NCBI RefSeq assembly: GCF_003056055.1
Contig: NZ_PYFP01000002.1
Span: 1,426,001-1,490,000 of the forward strand
Source: Glaciimonas sp. PCH181
Lineage (GTDB): Bacteria > Pseudomonadota > Gammaproteobacteria > Burkholderiales > Burkholderiaceae_D
Direction of reading: 5' to 3'
DNA length: 64,000 nucleotides
A program made the position numbers and the translations under genes. The notes beneath the pieces were generated by a model. That model was not told the origin of the DNA and made no database searches. It saw nothing but the letters and a program-made list of their open reading frames with translations. Numbering within the stretch: the stretch's first letter is position 1; every line of letters starts with the position of its first letter. Positions 54,112 through 62,239 of this stretch are shown one piece after another.

Positions 54112-54377
54112 TGTGGATTAGAATTTTTATTTTAATGACCCTTCTGATAATTTCCATTATCAATGCGTGCTTAAGGCATTGGGAAGTACGGTCCAATTTT
54201 ATTGATATTTTAATACTTCAAGTAATGGCAATAAGAGAAATATGGGCCTACCTATTTAATAAAAAAATGTGGCTGTGGAGTGGACAAGATATCGAAGAAA
54301 AGGAAGACTCACTAGCCAGAAAATTCGTTTGTGGCTTCTACTTAACATTTTATTTAATATTATTTTTTAAAAGTTAA
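54111..54377 (+). CDS. Small membrane immunity protein (type D)
   Basis: An 88-residue protein with a hydrophobic N-terminal segment (IFILMTLLIISIINACL), a second around residues 32-50 and a third at the C-terminus (FYLTFYLILFF). Its ATG overlaps the toxin stop (TAATG). It is AT-rich compared with the cdiA body. Confidence 0.68.
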   Translation: MWIRIFILMTLLIISIINACLRHWEVRSNFIDILILQVMAIREIWAYLFNKKMWLWSGQDIEEKEDSLARKFVCGFYLTFYLILFFKS

Positions 54378-54590
54378 TTACTTCTTCTTATAAAGTCCCA
54401 GGGAAGCGTTGATTAATTCAGGATTCATAAATCACTGCTTTATTAATCAACGTTCCTTCTGCTCCCGGTGTCGGTGTGGCCCTCGGTAATTGTTCGACTA
54501 AAATCAGTCGTTCGGAATGGGTTACGAGGCGTTTTTTTGAGAATACTACCGACGTGCTGATTTGGGGCGGCGTCATCAATTGCATCTGGT

Positions 54591-54797
54591 ATGTTGGAAG
54601 ATCAAACACTGAAATCTCTCATTAAAGAGGGAGGGCAAATTGTAGTAACCCAATATTTGAAAGGTGTTTATGGATTTTCTGACGCAATAGCTAATAGATT
54701 CACTGCGCTTGTTGATATGGCTGGAGGTTGGCAAGTAGTTGTTGATCGCTCGCAACAGCAACTAACAGGCATTAGAGGAGAAAAGGAAAAAAAATGA
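54591..54797 (+). pseudogene. Toxin-end remnant (type D)
   Basis: A 68-codon frame matching the last ~60 residues of the type D toxin (TQYLKGVYGFSDAIANRFTA, LVDMAGGWQVVVDRSQQQ). All upstream parts are missing; the preceding ~200 bases (54,385-54,590) show no relation to the toxin that I can see. It overlaps the next immunity gene by four bases. Confidence 0.6.
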
Positions 54798-55069
54798 GAA
54801 AAACTTTTTGCAACTTGGCATTCTCAGCAATATTTTTGGCTGTTTCTGGACGCTGTATTATTCTATTTTTTGAAGAAAAATATTTAAATATAACCGGGTG
54901 GATAGTATTTGGTATCTTGATTATTTGGATAATATCGGCTTTTAAAAATGATAAAAATATACCTGGGTTAGGTCCTTATAGTTATGGTGATGGAAGTAAT
55001 CAAGTAGGTAGATGCATTTATCTAAACGCAATGGTTGTGATTTTTATAGTCGCATGTATCCATGGTTAA
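54794..55069 (+). CDS. Small membrane immunity protein (partner of the type D remnant)
   Basis: A 91-residue protein with hydrophobic segments at about residues 8-26, 33-49 (ITGWIVFGILIIWIISAF) and 75-90 (LNAMVVIFIVACIHG). ATGA overlap with the toxin remnant. It ends 8 bases inside the following module's frame. The toxin it would neutralise is no longer complete here. Confidence 0.68.
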   Translation: MRKTFCNLAFSAIFLAVSGRCIILFFEEKYLNITGWIVFGILIIWIISAFKNDKNIPGLGPYSYGDGSNQVGRCIYLNAMVVIFIVACIHG

Positions 55070-55889
55070 AGAAAATGGTACGAATGCTAATAATCGTCAA
55101 ATGCATCCGGATGAAAAAACGTGGATCAAGACGAATGCGGAACGTTATGCGGCACAAAAAGGTATATCGCTTGACCAGGCGCAGCAGGAATTAACAGCAC
55201 AGGCAGATCGTCAGGTGCAGTCAGGTTCTCCCGGTGCATGGGATCAAAGTGCTTATACCGTTTTACAAGAAGCAGGGCGTGGTTTACTGCCCTCAGAAGG
55301 CAAGAGTGGAACGGGATTTATGTTCTACACCACACCCGAGCAGAAAGCGAATGCGGATATGTATGCAGATTATGGCGGCACGAACAAGCCATTAGATAGT
55401 GATATTAACGCAGCAATGGATCGCGATCAGACCATTCGGGAACTAGCGAGTAAGGCGACGCTTGCCGCTGCTGCGCTTGCGGGAACTGGCGCGGTGGCCG
55501 GCTCGGCGGTGGAAGCTTATGTTGCTTACAGGGCTGCTACGGCGGCGTATTCGGCGGGGACGGCTTTGGGGACGGGGATGGCGGTTTCGGGCGGGATTTA
55601 TACGCTTGGCGCTGGTGCAGGAGCCTTTAAGGATCACTATACAACTGGTGAAAATATTGGAACGGCTTTCGACCAACGATTCTCATATCCTGGACTAGGT
55701 GTAGCAATGGCAGTAGGTGGTTTAACGGGCATGTACAGTACGGCGATGTTTGGTTGGGCTGGTACACCCAATACCATTAAAAACTGGGCGACGGTGCCAG
55801 GATTTATCACGCGTTTTAATAGCGGTGTGTTTGGAAAGGTCGCTGGCGATGCTGCCCAAGGTGCCGTCAAATCATCCGCGAATCAATAA
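55062..55889 (+). CDS. Orphan CdiA toxin module (type C), intact frame
   Basis: A 275-codon frame from ATG 55062 (MVKENGTNANNRQMH; the junction core is 55086-55106). It is the intact copy of the type C module: the N-terminal KTWIKTNAERYAAQKG segment, an SAYTVLQEAGRGLLPSE region, a Gly/Ala-rich hydrophobic stretch (AAAALAGTGAVAGSAVEAYV, GTGMAVSGGIYTLGAGAG) and the end FDQRFSYPGLGVAMAVGGLT. It lacks export signals. The hydrophobic C-terminal half, with no charged catalytic cluster, suggests membrane insertion as the toxic action (inference). Confidence 0.75.
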   Translation: MVKENGTNANNRQMHPDEKTWIKTNAERYAAQKGISLDQAQQELTAQADRQVQSGSPGAWDQSAYTVLQEAGRGLLPSEGKSGTGFMFYTTPEQKANADMYADYGGTNKPLDSDINAAMDRDQTIRELASKATLAAAALAGTGAVAGSAVEAYVAYRAATAAYSAGTALGTGMAVSGGIYTLGAGAGAFKDHYTTGENIGTAFDQRFSYPGLGVAMAVGGLTGMYSTAMFGWAGTPNTIKNWATVPGFITRFNSGVFGKVAGDAAQGAVKSSANQ

Positions 55890-55900
55890 TTGGAGGTGAT

Positions 55901-56215
55901 ATGTTTGACGGATTCTGGTCTGGAATATTTGGCGGCTTGTTCGGCCCGGTGCTTGCACTATGGTTAAGTCGGTTTAAATACCGGTTGATTTTTTTATTCG
56001 CGGCATTTGCCTGGCAACTATTTGCTCTTAGTCTTGGAATTTACTATAGAGGGTTGGTTGGTTTTATGAATATATTTAATGATGACAAATCATCGCTTCT
56101 GATTATGTTTTGTTATTCCCCGGTCGGAGTAGGCATATTTGCTGTCTTTGTAGCCTTGCTCGGTTCACCGAACACCCCGAAGAAGTCGAGCGAGGACGAT
56201 AAAAATAGCTCGTAG
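55901..56215 (+). CDS. Small membrane immunity protein (type C, second copy)
   Basis: A 104-residue protein with about three membrane segments, homologous to 51676-51990 (MFDGFW.GIFGGLFGP start, LSRFKY segment) and diverged in the rest. It starts 12 bases after the intact type C toxin, with a GGAGG site. It ends the orphan array ahead of a terminator. Confidence 0.72.
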   Translation: MFDGFWSGIFGGLFGPVLALWLSRFKYRLIFLFAAFAWQLFALSLGIYYRGLVGFMNIFNDDKSSLLIMFCYSPVGVGIFAVFVALLGSPNTPKKSSEDDKNSS

Positions 56216-56240
56216 TATTTAGTTTTTTATAAACAAAAAA

Positions 56241-56286
56241 ATCTCCACCATCATCTAGCCGTAACCAGATGTTGTTGGGGATTTTT
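56241..56286 (+). terminator. Terminator at the end of the CDI array
   Basis: A long imperfect stem, 56241-56256 with 56267-56282 (two mismatches, one G-U), is followed by T5 and preceded by A7. It lies just after the last immunity gene. Confidence 0.7.
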
Positions 56287-56317
56287 ACTGCCTTAATACT
56301 CTGCTTTATCCGCCTTT

Positions 56318-56593
56318 CTATGGTTTATGCTTTGCCCCGTTCCTAAGGCGGTTTTTGGCCTTGCTGACGGATGTCGTGGCAGGTTTCGCGACACGCTCCA
56401 AAGCTCCTGCCACCTGATTCTTAATAATGCGTGCATCGAGTAATTCCCGCACAATTTCTTGCTCATATGCGGACATACGGGTCACTGTTTCAAACTGGTA
56501 GCGCAGGATGTCTGAGGGGCCGCGTTTGCACCATTTCCGCGCAAAATTAATGGTCAGCGCTACCAGATGGGGCAGCCTCTCCGCTCGCTCCTA
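56318..56593 (-). pseudogene. C-terminal gene remnant, contains right copy of 130-base repeat
   Basis: An open frame of about 91 codons on the - strand without a start, entered just after a TAG codon and ending with a TAG at 56318-56320. It reads ERAERLPHLVALTINFARKW, then KRGPSDILRYQFETVTRMSA, EQEIVRELLDARIIKNQVAG, ALERVAKPATTSVSKAKNRL and RNGAKHKP. The family was not recognised. The last ~43 codons (56335-56463) recur at 49457-49586. It is the tail of a gene disrupted by the island, or a mobile element scar. Confidence 0.6.
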
Positions 56594-56950
56594 AAGTAGG
56601 CAAATAAGTAGCCAATTTAGTCCTCTATTTACGCAGCTGAACGATGCCATCAGTGCTAAAGTCAGTTATGGTTAATTGATACTGAAATGTTTCAACACCA
56701 CGTAAATAGGGACGCCGTTGCCAGCGTCGCAGTAGATATTGATGCTGGCAGTGCGTTCCGCTCGAATTTTGGTTTCACGATACCAAAAATACGCAAAATA
56801 TTGTCATTTACATATTTATCTGGCGATAAAGCAATGAAAACTCCCGAGGCTATTTCATTATGCAAATAGTCGACATTATCCCTATGGCGATATCGCACGG
56901 CGGCGGGCCTGCTACTGTGCGACTGTAAATAAATCATATTGGAGACTTTC
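56594..56950 (+). other. Intergenic region upstream of xdhA
   Basis: About 357 bases between the gene remnant and xdhA. A 60-codon frame at 56687-56869 has no recognisable features and is probably spurious. The region should hold the xdh promoter, but I could not fix one; the GGAGA ribosome site for xdhA lies at 56941-56945. Confidence 0.4.
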
Positions 56951-58504
56951 TTGTCTACTGCCATCCAAAAGACCGCAACATCAAACGACGCCTCTAGCCC
57001 GATTCGGTTTTTTTATCGTGGCGAAGTGCATACCGTTACGCATGCTGCGCCGACAAGAACCATTCTTCAGCATCTGCGCGAGGATTTGCATTGCACCGGC
57101 ACCAAAGAGGGCTGCGCCGAGGGGGATTGCGGGGCTTGCACGGTGGTGATTGGTGAAATCGGTGCTGATGGGGTGCAGATGAAGTCGGTCAATTCCTGCA
57201 TTCAATTTCTGCCGACGCTGGATGGCAAAGCCTTGTTTACGGTGGAGGATTTGAAGCGGGATGACGGCGCTATGCACCCGGTACAGCAAGCGATGGTGGA
57301 GTGCCACGGCTCCCAATGCGGATTTTGTACGCCGGGCTTTGTGATGTCGCTGTGGGATTTATATCTGAAAAATGATGGCGTACAACATGCGCCGTTATCC
57401 TCAGCGAACGCCCAAGCCCCAGCGTGGAAGCCCTTGCAACGAAAAGAAATTGATGTGGCGCTATCGGGAAATTTATGCCGCTGCACAGGCTACCGGCCGA
57501 TCATTGACGCTGCGCATCGGATGGGCGAACTGCCGTTGGTGCGTTTCGATCGCGAGGCGTTGCAGGCGACGTTGCAAGGGCTGCAACGGGATGAGATGTT
57601 TACCTACAGCCACGATGGTCAACATTTTTACGCGCCGCGCACGTTGGCGCAACTGACTGCGATCCGCGCCAGCCATCCTGCGGCACGGATGCTGGCTGGT
57701 TCGACTGATGTCGGTTTGTGGGTGACCAAGCAGATGCGCGATCTGGGCGATATCATTTTTCTAGGACAGGTCAGCGAATTGGCGACCATCGTCACCAAAG
57801 ACGGGCTGCTCGAAATTGGTGCGGGCGTTTCGCTGAACGACGCGTATGCAGCCTTGAGTGAGCAGTATCCGGCATTGCGCGAGATGTGGCAGCGCTTTGC
57901 GTCGTTGCCGATCCGCAATGCTGGCACGCTGGGGGGGAATGTGGCAAATGGCTCGCCGATCGGGGATTCGCCGCCTTGGCTGATTGCACTCGGCGCGCAG
58001 GTTGTGTTGCGTGGCCCAGCCGGTCAGCGCGTGATGCCGTTGGAGTCGTTGTATCTTGATTATATGAAAAAAGATATGCAGCCTGATGAGTTTGTCGAGG
58101 CTGTGCGAGTGCCGTTGGCACGGCCTGAAATGCAGTTCCGCACTTATAAGCTTGCCAAACGTTTCGATCAGGACATCTCGGCGGTTTGCGCGGCATTTTC
58201 AGTGGTGATGGACGGTGCAGATATCGCTGCTATTCGTATCGCATTTGGCGGGATGGCGGCAACGCCAAAACGTGCTGCCAAGGCCGAAGCTGCGCTGCTA
58301 GGGCAGCCTTGGGATGAAGTCCGCTTGCAAGCCGCAATGGCGCTGCTGGCAGAGGATTTTGCGCCGCTCTCAGACATGCGCGCCTCTAGCACTTATCGGA
58401 TGAAAACTGCACAGAATCTATTACGTCGTTTCTGGTTGGAAACCCGCGTTGACGCACCGTTGCGGACCGATCAAGTCAATGCATTTGCGTGCGCAAGTGC
58501 TTGA
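56951..58504 (+). CDS. xdhA: Xanthine dehydrogenase, small (2Fe-2S/FAD) subunit
   Basis: A 517-residue protein combining iron-sulfur and FAD domains. The plant-type 2Fe-2S cluster cysteines lie in GCAEGDCGACTVV, the second cluster in QCGFCTPGFVMSLW and LSGNLCRCTGYRPI (residues ~10-190). The FAD domain starts near 230, with AGSTDVGLWVTKQ and the GGNVANGSPIGDSPP loop. It passes electrons from the molybdenum site to NAD+. Best start is TTG 56951, with GGAG six bases before it; another in-frame TTG is at 56939. First gene of xdhABC-guaD. Confidence 0.93.
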   Translation: MSTAIQKTATSNDASSPIRFFYRGEVHTVTHAAPTRTILQHLREDLHCTGTKEGCAEGDCGACTVVIGEIGADGVQMKSVNSCIQFLPTLDGKALFTVEDLKRDDGAMHPVQQAMVECHGSQCGFCTPGFVMSLWDLYLKNDGVQHAPLSSANAQAPAWKPLQRKEIDVALSGNLCRCTGYRPIIDAAHRMGELPLVRFDREALQATLQGLQRDEMFTYSHDGQHFYAPRTLAQLTAIRASHPAARMLAGSTDVGLWVTKQMRDLGDIIFLGQVSELATIVTKDGLLEIGAGVSLNDAYAALSEQYPALREMWQRFASLPIRNAGTLGGNVANGSPIGDSPPWLIALGAQVVLRGPAGQRVMPLESLYLDYMKKDMQPDEFVEAVRVPLARPEMQFRTYKLAKRFDQDISAVCAAFSVVMDGADIAAIRIAFGGMAATPKRAAKAEAALLGQPWDEVRLQAAMALLAEDFAPLSDMRASSTYRMKTAQNLLRRFWLETRVDAPLRTDQVNAFACASA

Positions 58505-58548
58505 TCTGAATCTGAATTTAAGCGCCATCCGGAAATAAGGAACAGATC

Positions 58549-60954
58549 ATGAATACACAATCCGACGCTTTTTTGAAACAAACGCCATCGTCTGCTGATG
58601 GCAGCGGCATTGATAGCGCCAATAAGGCGGCGTGGGCTGAAGTTGGGCAGTCGCATCCGCATGAATCAGCAATCCTGCACGTCTTGGGCGAGGCCACTTA
58701 TACCGACGATATTCCCGAGGCGCAAGGTACGTTGCATGCCGCGCTGGGGTTGTCGCAAAAAGCGCATGCCCGGATTCGCGCGATGGATTTGGCGGCGGTG
58801 CGCAGCGCGGTTGGCGTGGTCGCGGTCTACGTTGCCAGCGATATTCCCGGCACCAACGATTGCGGTCCTATCATCCACGACGATCCTATTTTGGCGGACG
58901 GGCTGGTGCAGTATGTCGGTCAGCCGATGTTTTTGGTGATCGCCGATAGTCATGACAATGCCCGTCGCGCCGTGCGTAAAGTCGTGGTCGACTATGAAGA
59001 ATTGCCAGCGATTTTAACGCCGCAGGCTGCGCACGCGGCGAAGTCGTATGTATTGCCGCCGATGCATTTGGCGCGGGGTGATTTTGAGAGCGCATTTGCC
59101 AATGCGCCCCATAAACTCAGCGGCGAATTGCTGGTCGGCGGGCAGGAGCAATTTTATCTGGAAGGCCAGATTTCTTACGCGATTCCTAAAGAAGGTAATG
59201 GCATGCTGGTGCAATGCTCAACCCAGCATCCTTCTGAAATGCAGCATGTTGTCGCGCACGCGTTGGGTCTGCATGCGCACAATATTGTGGTGGAATGTCG
59301 CCGTATGGGCGGGGGATTTGGCGGTAAGGAGTCGCAATCGGCATTGTGGGCCGCCGCCGCAGCGATTGCCGCGCAAAAGCTAAAACGCCCGGTCAAGTTA
59401 CGTGCTGACCGTGATGACGACATGATGGTGACCGGTAAGCGGCATTGCTTTCATTACGAGTATGAAGTCGGTTATGACGATGTCGGTTGCATCGTCGGTG
59501 CACGGGTTCAAATGGTTAGCCGCGCCGGTTATTCCGCCGATTTGTCGGCCCCCGTTGCTACCCGAGCGGTCTGCCATTTTGACAATGCCTATTTCTTGTC
59601 GGATGTGGATATCCGCGCAATGTGTGGCAAAACTAATACGCAGTCGAATACCGCATTCCGTGGTTTTGGCGGTCCCCAAGGAGCGATTGCGATTGAATAT
59701 ATTCTTGATGAGATTGCCCGTAATCTTGGTCGCGATGCGCTGGATATTCGTAAGCTGAACTTCTATGGTCGCAACGATGAAGAAGGGCGCAATGTCACGC
59801 AGTATGGACAAAAAGTCGTCGATAACGTGATTCATGAGTTGGTCGAAGAACTGGAAACCAGCAGCGCTTATCGTCAACGTCGTGCGGATATCGACAATTT
59901 TAATGCCAGCAGTCCGGTACTTAAAAAAGGCCTTGCGCTGACCCCGGTTAAATTTGGCATCGCGTTCAACGTGACACACTTAAATCAGGCCGGTGCGTTG
60001 GTCCACGTCTACACCGATGGTTCCGTGCTGGTAAATCACGGCGGCACGGAAATGGGGCAGGGCGTGAATACTAAAGTGGCGCAGGTAGTTGCGCATGCGT
60101 TGGGGATACCGCTGGCGCTGGTTCGCGTGACGGCGACCGATACCAGCAAAGTGGCAAATACGTCTGCGACTGCGGCATCCACGGGCGCAGATTTAAATGG
60201 CAAAGCGGCGCAAAATGCGGCCCATAAAATACGTCAGCGTCTGGCGGAATTTTTTGTGCAATTGCATGACGGCGATGTGGCGGATATTACGGCTGTGACG
60301 TTTGCCGCCGGTGTGATACAGATGGGCGAACATAGCATCACCTTTGCCGATCTGGTCCAGAAAGCGTACATGGCGCGCGTGCAATTATGGTCGGATGGTT
60401 TTTATGCGACGCCCGGTTTGTATTGGGATTCAAAGACCATGACAGGCCATCCATTTTCATATTTTGCGTATGGCGCTTCGGTTTCTGAAGTTGTCGTGGA
60501 TACGCTGACCGGCGAGTGGCGATTGGTGCGTGCAGATGCGTTGTATGACGCAGGCGAGTCGCTGAATCCCGCTCTCGATATCGGGCAGGTTGAGGGTGCT
60601 TTCATTCAGGGCATGGGCTGGCTGACTACCGAGGAATTATGGTGGAATAAAGACGGTAAGTTGATGACCCATGCGCCGTCTACCTACAAAATTCCGGGGG
60701 TATCCGATTGTCCGCAAGACTTCCGCGTCAGCCTGTTTAAAAATCGTAACGTCGAGGACAGTATTCATCGTTCCAAAGCGGTCGGTGAGCCGCCATTGCT
60801 GCTGCCGTTTTCGGTCTTTTTTGCGATCCGTGACGCGATTGCGAGTGTGGCCGGGCATCGCTACAACCCGCCGCTGAACGCACCGGCGACTAGTGAAGCG
60901 ATTTTGACTGCGATCACTGCGGTCGAAACGATGGCCGCTGCCAAAGCCGCCTGA
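58549..60954 (+). CDS. xdhB: Xanthine dehydrogenase, large (molybdenum) subunit
   Basis: An 801-residue molybdopterin subunit. The GGGFGGKES motif, the FRGFGGPQG motif, the GGTEMGQGVNTK motif and the C-terminal GEPPLLLPFS motif, whose Glu is the catalytic base in the family, are all present. With the small subunit it oxidises hypoxanthine to xanthine and xanthine to urate. Length is normal for bacterial XdhB. It starts 44 bases after xdhA with an AAGGA site. Confidence 0.94.
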   Translation: MNTQSDAFLKQTPSSADGSGIDSANKAAWAEVGQSHPHESAILHVLGEATYTDDIPEAQGTLHAALGLSQKAHARIRAMDLAAVRSAVGVVAVYVASDIPGTNDCGPIIHDDPILADGLVQYVGQPMFLVIADSHDNARRAVRKVVVDYEELPAILTPQAAHAAKSYVLPPMHLARGDFESAFANAPHKLSGELLVGGQEQFYLEGQISYAIPKEGNGMLVQCSTQHPSEMQHVVAHALGLHAHNIVVECRRMGGGFGGKESQSALWAAAAAIAAQKLKRPVKLRADRDDDMMVTGKRHCFHYEYEVGYDDVGCIVGARVQMVSRAGYSADLSAPVATRAVCHFDNAYFLSDVDIRAMCGKTNTQSNTAFRGFGGPQGAIAIEYILDEIARNLGRDALDIRKLNFYGRNDEEGRNVTQYGQKVVDNVIHELVEELETSSAYRQRRADIDNFNASSPVLKKGLALTPVKFGIAFNVTHLNQAGALVHVYTDGSVLVNHGGTEMGQGVNTKVAQVVAHALGIPLALVRVTATDTSKVANTSATAASTGADLNGKAAQNAAHKIRQRLAEFFVQLHDGDVADITAVTFAAGVIQMGEHSITFADLVQKAYMARVQLWSDGFYATPGLYWDSKTMTGHPFSYFAYGASVSEVVVDTLTGEWRLVRADALYDAGESLNPALDIGQVEGAFIQGMGWLTTEELWWNKDGKLMTHAPSTYKIPGVSDCPQDFRVSLFKNRNVEDSIHRSKAVGEPPLLLPFSVFFAIRDAIASVAGHRYNPPLNAPATSEAILTAITAVETMAAAKAA

Positions 60955-60990
60955 CGCCTTCCCTATGATCGCTATGAAAGGACAGTTGCC

Positions 60991-62112
60991 ATGACACTCT
61001 GGTTAAACGCATTGACCACGCTGATGAAGCAGCCGACGACGGCTAAGCCAGCGATATTGATTACTGTCGCGCAAGTTGAAGGCTCCGGGCCGCGTGAGCC
61101 GGGCGCGAAGATGGTTGTTACGGCGTTGGCACAATTCGATACCATCGGCGGCGGCCATTTGGAGTTACGTGCTGTCGATATTGCACGCCAAATGCTGCTG
61201 GAAAAATCAAGTTTATCGAGTGAACGACGGCTTGAACGTTTTCCGTTGGGACCGTCATTAGGCCAATGTTGCGGCGGCGTCGTGCATTTAGCTTTCGAGC
61301 GCGTGGATGCCAATGCTGCTGAGTATTTCAACTATCTGCAATTACGTTTGCGCAAGGCGCACGACAGTTGGCGTTTGGTGGCGTTAGATAGCGCAGTGGC
61401 GACCAGTTTATGTGACGACGAGGGTCGGCGCTTGCACGGACCGGGCATGTTGCCGACTTTACCGACGTTAAAGAATGGCGCAAGAGTGTTGCGCGACGCT
61501 GCGGGTCAGCGTTGGCTGTTGGATGGTTGCCTTGCACCGCGTCCGCAATTATTTTTGTTCGGTGCCGGTCATGTCGGCGCAGCCATCGTCAGAGGTTTGG
61601 CAGATTTGCCTTGCCGTGTCACGTGGATAGACGAGCGCGAAGAAATGTTTCCCGATCTTCAGCCAGCTAACGTCACGATAGAAGCAACCGACGTGCCGGA
61701 AGCCTTAGTCGTCAGCGCACCGCCGGGCGCAAGTTTTTTGGTCATGACGCATAACCATGCACTTGACCAACATTTGTCAGAACTGATCTTGCAGCGTGAT
61801 GATGTAGGCTGGTTTGGCCTGATCGGATCGAAAACAAAGCGCATGCAGTTTGAGCACCGCTTGCAGGAGCGCGGCATTTCCGAGGCTAAATTGGCAGAGA
61901 TGGTTTGCCCGATAGGGATTCCTGGAATTGTCGGCAAAGAACCCGCCGTCATCGCGGCTTCAGTCGTTGCGCAATTGCTGCAAGTGTGGGAGCAGATCGG
62001 ACGCAGTGTGCCAGCGTCCTCGGATCAAAAAATACCATCAACGCTAAATGCAGAAGCGATGCTTCCTGAAAATACAGGCGTAAAAATTCGAAGACATGCG
62101 TTTGTCGCATAG
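60991..62112 (+). CDS. xdhC: XdhC, molybdenum cofactor sulfuration/insertion factor
   Basis: A 373-residue XdhC-type accessory protein. The N-terminal domain has GSGPREPGAKM and GGGHLE, the Rossmann-like C-terminal domain FGAGHVGAAIVR and the GLIGSKTKR motif. XdhC binds the molybdenum cofactor, delivers it in sulfurated form to XdhB and is needed for active enzyme. The tail of ~40 residues is not conserved. It follows xdhB by 36 bases. Confidence 0.92.
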   Translation: MTLWLNALTTLMKQPTTAKPAILITVAQVEGSGPREPGAKMVVTALAQFDTIGGGHLELRAVDIARQMLLEKSSLSSERRLERFPLGPSLGQCCGGVVHLAFERVDANAAEYFNYLQLRLRKAHDSWRLVALDSAVATSLCDDEGRRLHGPGMLPTLPTLKNGARVLRDAAGQRWLLDGCLAPRPQLFLFGAGHVGAAIVRGLADLPCRVTWIDEREEMFPDLQPANVTIEATDVPEALVVSAPPGASFLVMTHNHALDQHLSELILQRDDVGWFGLIGSKTKRMQFEHRLQERGISEAKLAEMVCPIGIPGIVGKEPAVIAASVVAQLLQVWEQIGRSVPASSDQKIPSTLNAEAMLPENTGVKIRRHAFVA

Positions 62113-62239
62113 AGGATGAAAGAATGAATATTCGTATAAATAGGCAGAATAAATTCTCAGCGCAGTAACGTAAAAACGCAAAAGAATGAAACAAAGCAAT
62201 CGCATACCCAAAGTAGTGGTCATTTAAAGGAAGTATTTC

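Noticed and set aside
56687..56869. 60-codon frame upstream of xdhA
   Set aside because: No ribosome site of note, no recognisable motif, and it lies in the region expected to hold the xdh promoter.
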